Assembly (NCBI GenBank): GCA_942491465.1
Contig: CALOBA010000059.1
Location: 38,237 to 102,236, forward strand
DNA length: 64,000 nt
Reading direction: 5' to 3'
Source: CALOBA01 sp942491465
GTDB lineage: Bacteria; Pseudomonadota; Gammaproteobacteria; Chromatiales; Chromatiaceae
In this document: positions 52,379 through 61,878 of the stretch, piece by piece
Position numbering within the stretch: the stretch's first letter is position 1
Layout of the letters: each line of letters opens with the position of its first letter
Made by a program: the position numbers and the translations under genes
Notes under the pieces: model-generated
Databases searched by the model: none
What the model was told of the DNA's origin: nothing
What the model saw: the letters and a program-made list of their open reading frames with translations, nothing else

Positions 52379-54082
52379 TCAGTCGAGACCGCGGGGTGTC
52401 AATAACCGCGGTTCCAGGTGGCGGCCTTGGACATCCCCCGTTGGCGGGGCCGCGACACGCCGGATCAGCGCCGGCGTCGGCGCGCTCCCCGGCCCAAGCC
52501 CCTGTTCATCCAGCCAGGCATCGAAGGCGCGGCGGGTCTGGCCGCCCCAAAGGCCGTCTTCGGCACCGGCGTCATAGCCGCGGGCGTTGAGGCCGCGCTG
52601 CAGGGCGAGGACGTCCACCGAGGTCAGGTCGGGCTTGGGGTTCGGTGCCGGTCGGCCGTGCAGGGCGGCGATGGTCTCGGGGCTCGGGTAGGCGTCGGGC
52701 ACCAGGTTGCGGTCGCGCTGGAAGTCGCGCAGGGCCTGGCGGGTCTGCATGCCGATCATGCCGTCGGGGGTGCCGGCGTCGTAGCCCTGGCGGTTCAGCG
52801 CCTCCTGCAGGTCGAAGACCGCGCTGCGGCGCAGTCGCTGCTCGCCGGGGGGGGCGCGGCCGATCAGGCCCGGTCGGCCGGCCAGGCGGTCGGAGAGGAT
52901 GCCGACGGTGAGGCCGTAGAAGATCGAGCGGTTCCATTCGGTGATGACGCGGAAGTTGTCGTAGACCAGGAAGGCCGGGCCGTGGATGCCGGCGGGCAGG
53001 ATGATGGAGCCGCTGAGTCCCAGGTCGGTCAGCGCGCCGCCGTCGGCGGCACCCACGCCTTGGGCCGCCCAGTCCGCATCGGCCAGACGCAGCGGCAGGC
53101 GTGCCTGGTAGGCGTCGAAGCCCGCCGGCAGCCGCACCTCGCGGCCCCAGGGCTGACCCGCCCGCCAGTGGATGGCGGCCAGGTAGTTGGCGGCGGAGGT
53201 GAGCGCGTCGGGCACCGAGCCCCAGATGTCGAAGCGGTCGTCGCCGTCGCCGTCGAGGGCATGGGCCTGGAAGGTGGTGGGCATGAACTGGGGCTGGCCC
53301 ATGGCGCCGGCCCAGGAGCCGCGCATGCGCGCGTCGTTGTGGCCGGCATCGATCAGGCGCAGGGCGGCCAGCAGCTCGCGCTGGTAGAAGCCGCGGCGGC
53401 GCCCGTCGTAGGCGAGGGTGGCCAGGGCGCGGATGGTCGGTGTGTCGCCGGTGACCTGGCCGAACGCGGACTCCAGCCCCCAGAGGGCGACCATGACCTC
53501 GGGGGGGACGCCGTAGCGGTCATCAAGCCCCGCCAGCAGGGTCCGCCAGCGCTTGAGCCGGGCCTGGCCCTGGCTGACCAGGCCGCTGCCGATGCGTGTT
53601 TGCAGATAGCCGGAGAAGGTGCTGTTGAACTCGGCCTGCTTGCGGTCCAGGCCGGCGATGCGGGCATCGTGGCCGAGGCCGTCGAGGGCGCTGGCCAGCG
53701 TGGCCTTGGTGATGCCGCATTCGGCCGCTTGGCGGCGGAATGCGGCAAGCCAGGCGGGGAAGCGGTCGCGGCCGGGATCCACCGCGAAGTCGCCGGCGGC
53801 GGTGATCGGGCAGGGATCGGCCGGCGGCGGCGCTGGCTGCGTAGACGGCCGTGGTGTCGGCGGCGGCTCGGGGGACGGCAAGGCCGGTGCCGAGACAGGC
53901 CTCGGATGGACCTCCAGCCCGCGGGGCTGTGCCCTGATCACCGGCCGACGGAGATCATCGTCGGCAAGCGCCGACGACGCCGATCCAAGCAGCAGCATCG
54001 CCAACAGGGCGCCTGTCGAAGCGCCCATTATGGGGCCGATTCTCCCGCGGCTGCGGGTCCTTCTGGTCGTCTGCCGCCGCAT
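52379..54082 (-). CDS. Lytic murein transglycosylase (MltB type) with two peptidoglycan-binding domains
   Basis: 567 aa from the ATG at 54082 (GGGAG ribosome site); a start at 54163 is open but lacks support. A hydrophobic N-terminal segment (GALLAMLLLGSASSALA) acts as signal or anchor. After a Pro-rich linker comes the MltB-like catalytic domain (FPAWLAAFRRQAAECGITKA; VPPEVMVALWGLESAFGQVT with the catalytic Glu; SWAGAMGQPQFMPTTF; NYLAAIHWRAGQPWGREV). Two PG_binding_1 repeats follow (LQEALNRQGYDAGTPDGMIG; LQRGLNARGYDAGAEDGLWG). It cleaves the glycan strand to 1,6-anhydroMurNAc ends in the periplasm. It lies between the BREX locus and aroE-like. Confidence 0.92.
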   Translation of the reverse strand: MRRQTTRRTRSRGRIGPIMGASTGALLAMLLLGSASSALADDDLRRPVIRAQPRGLEVHPRPVSAPALPSPEPPPTPRPSTQPAPPPADPCPITAAGDFAVDPGRDRFPAWLAAFRRQAAECGITKATLASALDGLGHDARIAGLDRKQAEFNSTFSGYLQTRIGSGLVSQGQARLKRWRTLLAGLDDRYGVPPEVMVALWGLESAFGQVTGDTPTIRALATLAYDGRRRGFYQRELLAALRLIDAGHNDARMRGSWAGAMGQPQFMPTTFQAHALDGDGDDRFDIWGSVPDALTSAANYLAAIHWRAGQPWGREVRLPAGFDAYQARLPLRLADADWAAQGVGAADGGALTDLGLSGSIILPAGIHGPAFLVYDNFRVITEWNRSIFYGLTVGILSDRLAGRPGLIGRAPPGEQRLRRSAVFDLQEALNRQGYDAGTPDGMIGMQTRQALRDFQRDRNLVPDAYPSPETIAALHGRPAPNPKPDLTSVDVLALQRGLNARGYDAGAEDGLWGGQTRRAFDAWLDEQGLGPGSAPTPALIRRVAAPPTGDVQGRHLEPRLLTPRGLD

Positions 54083-54159
54083 GACTACTCCCGTCGGTTG
54101 AAAAGCCGCCGCGCAAGAACGAGCGGTCGGTCTTGCATGAATGATGAAGCACGCGAAAC

Positions 54160-54978
54160 TCATCCCCGCGCGTGCTTGGACGCGCGTTGAATCTGTTCAT
54201 CGCTCGGGCGCACCCCGGTGCAGAGGGCGAACTCCTCGGCGGCCTGTAGGGCGATCACCTCGGCGCCGGTGATGACGAGCTTGCCGTGGGCCTCGGCATA
54301 GCGGATCAGCGGCGTCCGCGCCGGCATCGCGACCATATCCATGACTGCGCCGGCCGCATCGACGAGCGCCGGTGCGAAGGGCATGTCCTCGGCCTCCAGC
54401 CCGCCGGCCATGCCGATGGGGGTCACGTTGACCAGCAGCTCGGGTCGCTCCTCGCCCAGTCCGGGCTGCCACCGATAACCGTGCTCCGCCGCCAGATGCG
54501 GGCCGGCGCTGCGGTTGCGGGCGACGATGATCCCGTTTTGGAGCCCCGCGTCGCTCAGCGCGCCGGCGACGGCCCGAGCGATCCCGCCGGTGCCGCGCAG
54601 CGCGAAGGACAGCAAAGACGACAAGCCGCGCTGGTCGAGCAGCTTGCGGATGGCGAGATAGTCGGTGTTGTAGCCGCGCAGGTGCCCGTCGTCGTTGACG
54701 ATGGTGTTGACCAAGCCCAGCGCTTGGGCGGAGGGGTCGAGCCTGTCCAAGTGCGGGATGCAGGCCTCCTTGAAGGGGGAGGCCACGTCGCAGCCGCGAA
54801 TGCCCAGGGCGCGGATTCCGGCGATGGCCGAGGCCAGGTCGTTGGTCGTGCACGCCTTGTAGATATAGTCCAGCCCCAGCTGTGCGTACAGGAAGTTGTG
54901 GAAGCGGGTGCCGGTGCTCCGGGGTCGCCCGGCGAGCGAGATGCACAGACGCGTGTTTTTGCTGATCTGGTACGACAT
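54160..54978 (-). CDS. Shikimate dehydrogenase-like protein (AroE/YdiB family)
   Basis: 272 aa. N-terminal substrate domain SYQISKNTRLCISLAGRPRS with CDVASPFKEAC (substrate Lys, normally NVTxPxK) and LVNTIVNDDGHLRGYNTDYL (substrate Asn/Asp). The Rossmann glycine loop is RGTGGIARAVAGAL rather than G-x-G-G-A, a variant seen in shikimate 5-dehydrogenase-like paralogues. VNVTPIGMAGG and TGAEVIALQAAEEFALCTG complete the fold. Active-site residues are there, so it may be active, but it may be a paralogue rather than the housekeeping AroE. 211 bp separate it from hisE; the gap holds a hexanucleotide array. Confidence 0.88.
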   Translation of the reverse strand: MSYQISKNTRLCISLAGRPRSTGTRFHNFLYAQLGLDYIYKACTTNDLASAIAGIRALGIRGCDVASPFKEACIPHLDRLDPSAQALGLVNTIVNDDGHLRGYNTDYLAIRKLLDQRGLSSLLSFALRGTGGIARAVAGALSDAGLQNGIIVARNRSAGPHLAAEHGYRWQPGLGEERPELLVNVTPIGMAGGLEAEDMPFAPALVDAAGAVMDMVAMPARTPLIRYAEAHGKLVITGAEVIALQAAEEFALCTGVRPSDEQIQRASKHARG

Positions 54979-55055
54979 GATGGCTCGGGTCGGATGGATG
55001 CTGAGGACAACAGTGCCGCAATATGACCAACGAACGGGAACCCGTCGGGGCGAGA

Positions 55056-55137
55056 TCGGTATCGCTATCGCTATCGGGATCGATTGCGATATCCGCTCCG
55101 ATCCCGATCCCGATCCCGATCCCGATCCAGATCCCGA
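55056..55137. repeat. Converging TCG-phased hexanucleotide arrays
   Basis: Five TCG units in 6-bp phase (55056, 55062 … 55080; fillers GTA, CTA, CTA, GGG-type) face seven CGA units (55099 … 55135, mostly GATCCC; one slot is CAG). Together they can fold into an imperfect hairpin about the TCGA at 55080-55083. Same construction as 14721-14940, in the gap between the aroE-like gene and hisE. Confidence 0.75.
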
Positions 55138-55189
55138 CGGCTACTCAGCGCGGCTTGACGTGCGGCAGTGAAACCTTGCCGCAGTTGCA

Positions 55190-55510
55190 CTAGCCCCCCG
55201 ACCGGCGCGCCTTCTCCTCCAGCCCCGACAGCCCGAAGCGGCGGTCGAGCTCGGCGAGCACCGCCTGCGGGCCCAGATCCTGCTGCGCGAGCAGGACCAG
55301 GCTGTGGAACCAGAGGTCGGCAACCTCCGAGACGAGCCGTTCGGGCACGCCGTCCTTGGCCGCCATCACGGTCTCGGTGGCCTCCTCGCCGATCTTCTTC
55401 AGGATCGCGTCCAGACCCTTGGCGTAGAGCTTGGCGACGTAGGAGCTGTCGGGATCGGCCTGTTTGCGCGCTTCGAGGACTTCGGCGAGGCGTTCGAGGG
55501 TGTCGGTCAT
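55190..55510 (-). CDS. hisE: Phosphoribosyl-ATP pyrophosphatase HisE
   Basis: 106 aa all-alpha NTP-PPase-like hydrolase that removes pyrophosphate from phosphoribosyl-ATP, the second histidine step. MTDTLERLAEVLEARKQADP, SSYVAKLYAKGLDAILKKIGEEATETVMAA and ERLVSEVADLWFHSLVLLAQ are the family motifs with the metal-binding E-E-x-x-E set intact. Start at 55510; the longer frame to 55720 is noise. Other his genes are not in the window. In Pseudomonas-like genomes hisE sits directly before tatA; here the BREX block lies between them. Confidence 0.95.
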   Translation of the reverse strand: MTDTLERLAEVLEARKQADPDSSYVAKLYAKGLDAILKKIGEEATETVMAAKDGVPERLVSEVADLWFHSLVLLAQQDLGPQAVLAELDRRFGLSGLEEKARRSGG

Positions 55511-55534
55511 GGTCGGTAATTCCGCGAGACAAAA

Positions 55535-55550
55535 CCTTATAAGTATAGCC
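55535..55550. promoter_or_regulatory. AT-rich candidate -10 region upstream of hisE
   Basis: CCTTATAAGTATAGCC is the only AT-rich patch in the hisE/sensor-kinase gap. Read on the minus strand it holds TATACT about 35 bp before the hisE start; on the plus strand TATAAG could serve the kinase gene. No matching -35 was identified. Confidence 0.3.
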
Positions 55551-55704
55551 TGATGGTCCGCGGCTGCGGTTCGCTGTCGACGGCGGAGGGCCCCCAGCCT
55601 GTCGCTTGCACAGCGCCCCCGAATGGGCCACTGTGCACGCCCGTCGACGGCGTCGCCGCATGTGTCCGTCTGCTCCAAGCCCTGTGCATTTCTGCTGATA
55701 CGGC

Positions 55705-58700
55705 ATGCCCCAGCCCCCAATCGATCCCCCCAAGCCCCCGATCTCCCAGGCCGCTGATGCGCGGGACAGACCCGCCGCGCGTCCTTTGCGGGGGCGGATG
55801 CGCCCGCTGAGGATCTATGGCGGCCTGCTGCTCGCGGTGCTGGTGCTGGTGCCGGTGCTGGCGCTTGAGTCGCTGGTGGAGGGCATCGCCGCCGACAGCG
55901 CCGAGCAGCGCCAGCGGGCCGCGGCCCTGCAGGCCCTGCTGGCGGTGCGCGCCGGGATCGAGGGACAGGTGCATCTGAACATGTTGCTGGTGCACACCGT
56001 GGCCGGCGCCATCGCCGCCCAGCCGGGGATGGATCAGGCCCGCTATGCCCGGCTGGTGCGGGCCCTCGCCGACCACAGCGTGGGCCTGCGCAACATCGGC
56101 GCCGCGCCGGACCTGGTGGTGCGGCTGGTCTATCCCCTCGAGGGCAACGAATCGGTGATCGGTCTCGACTATCGCCGCCACCCGGAGCAGGGGCCGCGGG
56201 CGATCCGGGTGGCGCAGACCGGGGAGCCGGCGGTGATCGGGCCGCTGCCGCTGCGCCAGGGCGGTCTCGGGATCATCATCCGCCACCCGCTGCTCAAGCC
56301 CGACGCCGCCGCCGGTGCGGCGGCCTACGAGTTGGGGCTGGTGTCGGCGGCGCTCGATGTGGACCGGCTCTATCGCGCCTCCGGCCTGACGGCGCTGCTC
56401 GGGCATTTCCGGGTCGCCGTGCGTGGCACCGACGGCACCGGCGCCGACGGCCCGGTGTTCTTCGGCGAGCCGTCGGTGTTGGCTGCCGATCCGGTGCGCC
56501 AGGAGGTGCTGCTGCCCGGCGGCAGTTGGGACCTGGCGGTGGTGCCCAAGGCCGGGTGGGGGATCAGGGCGCCGATCCAGTGGGGGATGCGCGCGGCGGC
56601 GGGACTGGTGATCCTGGTCGCGGTGTTGGCCGGCTGGCTGATCCTGCGTGCGAACGACAGGCTGCGGCGGGTGGTGGCCTCGCTGGGGGATAGCGAGGCG
56701 CGGCAGCGCACGCTGCTCGCGAGCCTGCCGGACCTGATCTGGCTGAAGGACCCGCGGGGCGTCTATCTGGCCTGCAATGCCCGTTTCGAGCAGTTTTTCG
56801 GCGCCCCGGCGGCGGCCATCATCGGTCGCCGGGACAGCGATTTCCTGACCGCGGAGCAGGCGGCCTTCTTTCGCGCCAAGGACCAGGCGGCGATCGATGC
56901 CGACGGCCCGACCCGCTATGAGGAATGGGTCACCTTCGCCAGCGACGGCCACCGCGAGCTGTTGGACACGATCAAGACGCCGGTCCATGGCGATGACGGT
57001 GCCCTGCTCGGCGTGCTCGGTATCGGCCGTGACATCACCGCTCGGCATGCCGCCGAGGTCCATCTGCGCCGACTCAAGCACCTCCACGCCCTGATCGCCG
57101 CCGCCAACGAGCGCATCGTGCGGCTGCGCGATCCGGATCGGATCTACCGTGAGGTCTGCCGGCTCGCCGTCGAGGCCGGCGGGCTGAAGATGGCCTGGAT
57201 CGGCCTGCTCGCCGACGACGAGGAACGGGTGCGCCCGGTGGCCCGCGCCGGCGGCGATGACGATTATCTGGACCAGCTGCGCATCCTGCCCCGCGGCGAC
57301 GGTCCCCTCGGTCGCGGTCCCACGGGAAGCGCCATTCGCGACGGTCGGCATCAGTGCTGCAACGACATCGCCACCGACGAGCGCATGCTGCCCTGGCGGG
57401 ACGCGGCCCTGACCCAGGGCTTTCGGGCGGCGGCCGCCTTCCCGCTGCGGGTCGGCGAGCGGGTGCGCGGCGCCATTTCCCTGTATGCCGATGCCGCCGG
57501 CTTCTTCGACGACGCCGTGCTCGGGCTGCTCGATGAACTGGCCAGCGACCTTGGGCTGGCGCTGGAGCTGTCCGAGGCCGACGCCGCCCGCCGGCACACG
57601 GAGGCGAAGCTCCAGGTCAGTGAGGAGCGCTTCCGCGCCCTGGTGGAGCATTCCATGACCGGGATCTACGTACTCCAGGAGCGGCGCGTGGTGTATGTCA
57701 ATCCACGCTTCGCCGAGCTGTACGGCTACGACAGCCCGGAGGCGCTGATCGGGCTGGATGCCTCGGCGTTGATCGCGCCCGACCAGCGGCACCGGGTCTT
57801 CGCGCAGATGCGCAAGCGCGAGAGCGGCGAGGAACCGCGGATGCACTACGAGTCGGTGGCCTGCAGGCGCGACGGCAGCCTGTTCCCGATCGAGGTCTAC
57901 GGCTCGCGCATCCGCCTCGAGGATGGGCCGGCGATCATCGGCAGCATGCTCGACATCAGCGAGCGGCACCAGGCGGAGCTTCGGGTCCGTGAGCTCAACG
58001 CCGACCTGGAGCGGCGGGTCGCCCAGCGCACCGCGGCCCTGACCGAGGCCAACCGCGAGCTGGAGACCTTCGCCTATTCCGTCTCCCATGATCTGAAGGC
58101 GCCGTTGCGCGCCATCGGCGGCTACAGCCGGCTGCTGCTGAACGACCATGCCGCCCAGCTCAATGACGAGGGTCGAACCTTCCTGGGCAACGTCCGCGAG
58201 GGCGTGGCGCGCATGGACGAGCTGATCGAGGACCTGCTGGCCTACTCGCGCATGGACCGGCAGCGGCTGCGCCGCCAGGTGATCGATCTGCCCGCGCTGA
58301 TCGACGAGCTGATCGCGACGCGCCGGCACGACATCGACGCCACCGCCGCCCGGATCACCCGCGCCATCGCCGTGGACGCCGTGGAGGCCGATGTGGACGC
58401 GCTGGCCCTGGTGCTGCGCAACCTGCTCGACAATGCGCTGAAGTTCCATGGCGAGCAGCCGCCGGCGATCGAGATCGGGGCGCAGCGCCGCGACGGATCG
58501 ACTATCCTGAGCGTCCGCGACCAAGGCATCGGCTTCGATATGAAATTCCACGATCGCATCTTCGACGTCTTTCAGCGCCTGCAGCGCGGCCAGGCATTCC
58601 CCGGCACCGGCGTCGGGCTCGCCCTGGTGCGCCGTGCCGTGCAGCGCATGGGCGGTCGGGTCTGGGCCGAGAGTGCCCGGGGCAGGGGGCCAGGTTCTTC

Positions 58701-58718
58701 GTGGAGCTGCCGGCATGA
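55705..58718 (+). CDS. CHASE/PAS/GAF sensor histidine kinase (C-terminus frameshifted)
   Basis: About 1000 aa. Membrane helix at residues 38-54 and a second near 295-315 bracket a periplasmic CHASE-like sensor. Next come a PAS domain (LLASLPDLIWLKDPRGVYLA), GAF (about 460-610), a second PAS (FRALVEHSMTGIYVLQERRV), then HisKA (FAYSVSHDLKAPLRAIGGYS with the phospho-His) and HATPase boxes LLDNALKF, VRDQGIGFD, GTGVGLALV. The reading frame runs past the natural end to 58959, but one base over at about 58690 the standard kinase end RFFVELPA plus TGA (58716-58718) appears, so a frameshift is inferred. An alternative start at 55798 is possible. Likely signals to the response regulator downstream. Confidence 0.9.
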
Positions 58719-58840
58719 GCGGCGACGCGGGCGCCGACTTCGATCGCTTCCGGGACCTGGTGGCGTTGCCCCGCCGCTACTGGTGTCACGTCAATCTTCC
58801 GGCGCCCCGCGGGCCGGATGGAGATACGATGAATGGTTGA
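58715..58840 (+). CDS. Possible small ORF between kinase and response regulator (41 aa)
   Basis: Begins MSGDAGADFDRFRDLVALPR at an ATG overlapping the kinase's natural TGA (ATGA), and its own TGA overlaps the start of the response regulator gene. The two overlaps suggest a real translated link, but the product is short and unrecognised, and the whole gap could be a leader. Low confidence. Confidence 0.3.
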   Translation: MSGDAGADFDRFRDLVALPRRYWCHVNLPAPRGPDGDTMNG

Positions 58841-61417
58841 CATCGCGCGACAGGCCTTCGAGCCCGGCGTCATGCGCGTGCTGCACGTCGAGGACAGTCC
58901 GGTGGACGCCGAGCTGGTGCGCGGCGCCCTGGCGTCGTCCGCGACGCCGTTCGCCCTGACCCAGGTCGGCACCCTGGCCGAGGCCCGCGCGCTGCTCAAT
59001 GCGCCGGTGCCGCCCCACCTGCTGCTGCTCGATCTCAAGCTGCCCGACGGCGACGGCCTGGAACTGCTCGGCTGGCTGCGCGAGCGGCGACTGGCCACGG
59101 CGGTGGTCGTGCTCACGGTCTGCGACGACCAGGAGTCGACGGCGGTGGCGCTGCACGCCGGGGCCGACGACTATCTAATCAAGGGCGAGGGCGAACTCAA
59201 GCGGCTGGCCTCGACGTTGGCCTCCGCCCGGCGGCGCTTTCTCGACAGCGCGCGGCGGCGCAGCCAGCGTCTGCGGGTACTCTACGCCGAGCATCACCAG
59301 GCGGACATCGACCTGACCCGGCGGCACCTGATCCGCTACGCCCCCCATATCCGCCTCGCGGTGGTGCCGGATGCCTCGACGGTGCTGGAGCGCCTGCCGA
59401 GCGCCCCCGACGAGGCGTGCAGCTACGACCTGGTGCTGCTCGACTATCGCCTGCCCGGCATGGATGCCCTGGAGCTGGTCAAGGTCCTGCGCGCCGACCG
59501 CGGGCTGCAGATCCCCATCGTCATGGTCTCGGGGCAGGGCGGCGAGGAGATCGCCGCCCGTGCCCTGCACCTGGGCGCCGACGACTATCTGACCAAGCAC
59601 GCCACCTATCTGCGCGAGCTGCCGTCGACGCTGGAGCGGGCCTACCGCCAGGCCGAGCTGGTGCGCGAGCAGCGCAGCCTGGCCGAGGCCACCGATCGGC
59701 TGAAGCTGATGATGTCGGCCAGTCCGGTGGTGCTCTACAGCCGCGGCCTGGGTGCACCGACGCCGTCCATCGATTGGGTCAGCGGCAACACGCCGCGGCT
59801 GCTCGGCTTCTCCGAGGCCCAGGTCAAGTTGCCGGGCTGGTGGCCGGAACGGCTGCACGCCGACGACCGCGAGCGCGTCCTGGGCGAGGTCGAGCAGCTG
59901 GGGGCGGTGGGCAGCCTGAGCCTGGAATACCGCTTCGTCGACGGCTGGGGCCGCATCCGCTGGATGCAGGATGAGCTGCGGCTGCTGCGCGATCCGCAGC
60001 GACGGGACCCGTTCGAGCCCGACGACGAGGTCGCCGGCCTGCCGCAGGGGGCCATCGGCGTGTGGCGCGACATCACCGAGACCAAGGAGTCTCAAGCCCG
60101 GCGCCAGGCCCGGTTGGCGCTGCTCGACCGGCTGCTCGATGGTGAATCCTTGCCGCGCCTGCTCACGCAGCTTGCCTTGCAGCTGGAGCAGATCCGCCCG
60201 GAGCTGCGCGTCTGCATCCAGCTCGCGGATCGGGACGACGGCAGCTTCTGCACCGCGGTTGCCCCGAGTCTGCCCGACAGCCTGGTGGCGCTGCTGGGGT
60301 CCGGCGTCCACGGCCCGGGCCGCCCGTGCTGTATCCCGGGCCGCGGCAGCGTTGTACCGACGGTGGTCAGCGACATCGCCTCGGCGCCGGATTGGGCCGG
60401 TTGTGCCGAGGAGGTCCAGCGGGCCGGGCTGAACGCCTGTTGGTCGGTGCCGTTCAAGGAGGAGCCCGGTCGGCTCTCGGGTCTATTCTCGGTGTTCCTG
60501 TCCGAGCCCTTGGAGCCGCTGGAGTCCGATCTGGACCTGCTCGGGGAGTTCGCGCGGATGGCCCAGCTCGCGCTGCAGCGGGTGCGCGATGCCGAACATC
60601 AGCGCGAGGCATCGATCCTGTTTCGCGGCGCCGGCGAAGGCATCTTCATCACCGATGCCCGTTGGCGGGTCATCGCCGTCAACCCGGCGCTGGCGGCGTT
60701 GCCGGGCTATGGTGGCGGCGATCTGGTGGGGAAGGACATCGCGCGGATGCTGGCGGAGGCCGCAACGCCGATCTGGCGACGGGAGGTGGAGCGCCAGCTC
60801 GGCGCCGCGGGACGCTGGCAGGGCCAGGTCCGCGGTCGCCAGGCCGATGGTCAGGCGGCCCCGGCGCGCTTGGAGCTGGTTCGGGTGGACGATATCGAGG
60901 GCCGGCCCAGTCGCTACATCGGCACGGTCCGCGCGGTCGGCGGCGGGCTGGGTACGGAACCGGCGAGCGCCCCGTCCCTGTACGACGCGCACACCGGCCT
61001 GCCCGGACCGGAGCTTGCCACGGCCCTGCTCACGCAGGCGCTGCTGGGCGCCCGTCGCCGCGAGCAGGCCTTGGCCCTGTTGCTGCTGCGGCCCGAGTCG
61101 GTGCCGGAGGATGCGCAGCAGCGGGATCTGATCGGTCGCTTCGCCGTCGTGCTGCGTGATCAGCTACCCCAAGAGTCCCTGCTCGCCCACGCCGCCGACG
61201 GTGCGCTGTTGGTGTTGCTTGAGGACGCCCATGGGCCCGGCGAGGCGGATGCGATCATCGCCGAGCTTAGGGGACGGGTTGCAGCGTCGCCGGATACGCA
61301 GCCGCCGAGCCCGGGTTCAAGGTCGGTCGGGCGGTCTATCCCGCCGATGGCGATAACGTCGAGGCGCTGCTGCGGCACGCCGGCAAGGCGACGATTGATT
61401 CGGGCGCTGCCGCCTGA
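58833..61417 (+). CDS. Response regulator: two REC domains, PAS, GAF, PAS, degenerate GGDEF-like end (frameshifted)
   Basis: Residues about 14-130 are a receiver domain (VLHVEDSPVDAELVRGAL, LLLLDLKLPDGDGLELL, GADDYLIKGEGE), and residues about 145-265 a second one (LVLLDYRLPGMDALELVKVL with phospho-Asp, GADDYLTKHATY). A PAS-like region, a GAF region and a second PAS (FRGAGEGIFITDARWRVIAV) follow. The terminal domain starts like GGDEF (YDAHTGLPGPELATALLTQA), but LDLDxFK and the GGDEF box are gone (HAADGALLVLLED in place of RxGGDEFxxLL). No diguanylate cyclase activity is expected. At about 61300 the frame slips; the other frame ends properly with FKVGRAVYPADGDNVEALLR and TGA at 61415-61417. Confidence 0.85.
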
Positions 61418-61428
61418 GGCGCGGCGTC

Positions 61429-61662
61429 TCAGGGCTCGAGTAGCTGGTCGCCGTCGCGCTCCTTGCCCGCCAGCTCCTTGAGGCAGCGTGAGCACAGGCA
61501 ATCGCTGTAATCGTCCTTCAGTGTCCCGAGCAGCTCGGGTGAGACGGGGACGTTGACGCACTGGCAATGGGGCAGGTCGTCGACCTTGCAGATGAAGCTC
61601 GCGCCGCAGCGGGCACAGTGCTTGGGGCCGGCGGAGAGATCGTTGGGGCTGGCTTGGCTCAT
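61429..61662 (-). CDS. Small cysteine-rich CWC-type protein
   Basis: 77 aa from the ATG at 61662. HCARCGASFICKVDDLPHCQ then CVNVPVSPELL and DYSDCLCSRCLKELAG match the Cys_rich_CWC family (zinc-ribbon-like, C-x2-C … C-x-C … C-x-C-x2-C). Function unknown; such proteins are conserved in proteobacteria as single genes. It is convergent with the response regulator, with an 11-bp gap after that gene's corrected stop. Confidence 0.8.
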   Translation of the reverse strand: MSQASPNDLSAGPKHCARCGASFICKVDDLPHCQCVNVPVSPELLGTLKDDYSDCLCSRCLKELAGKERDGDQLLEP

Positions 61663-61878
61663 GGGCGTTGGCTCGCGGATACGGTGGAGGTTGCAGGGGC
61701 GCGGTTGCCGTTGCGGGGTGCTTTTCAATCGTTCGCCCTGGGGAAATAGATAGGGTGAGGCTTGCGCACCGCCGGGCAAGGGCGATGCTGGCCCGGAGCA
61801 TGGTCAACGGGGGTGGCGCTTGCCTAAAATTGGCGACCGAAGCCCCCGCTCCCGCCATCGCCTTTCTGTCGGTCCTCG

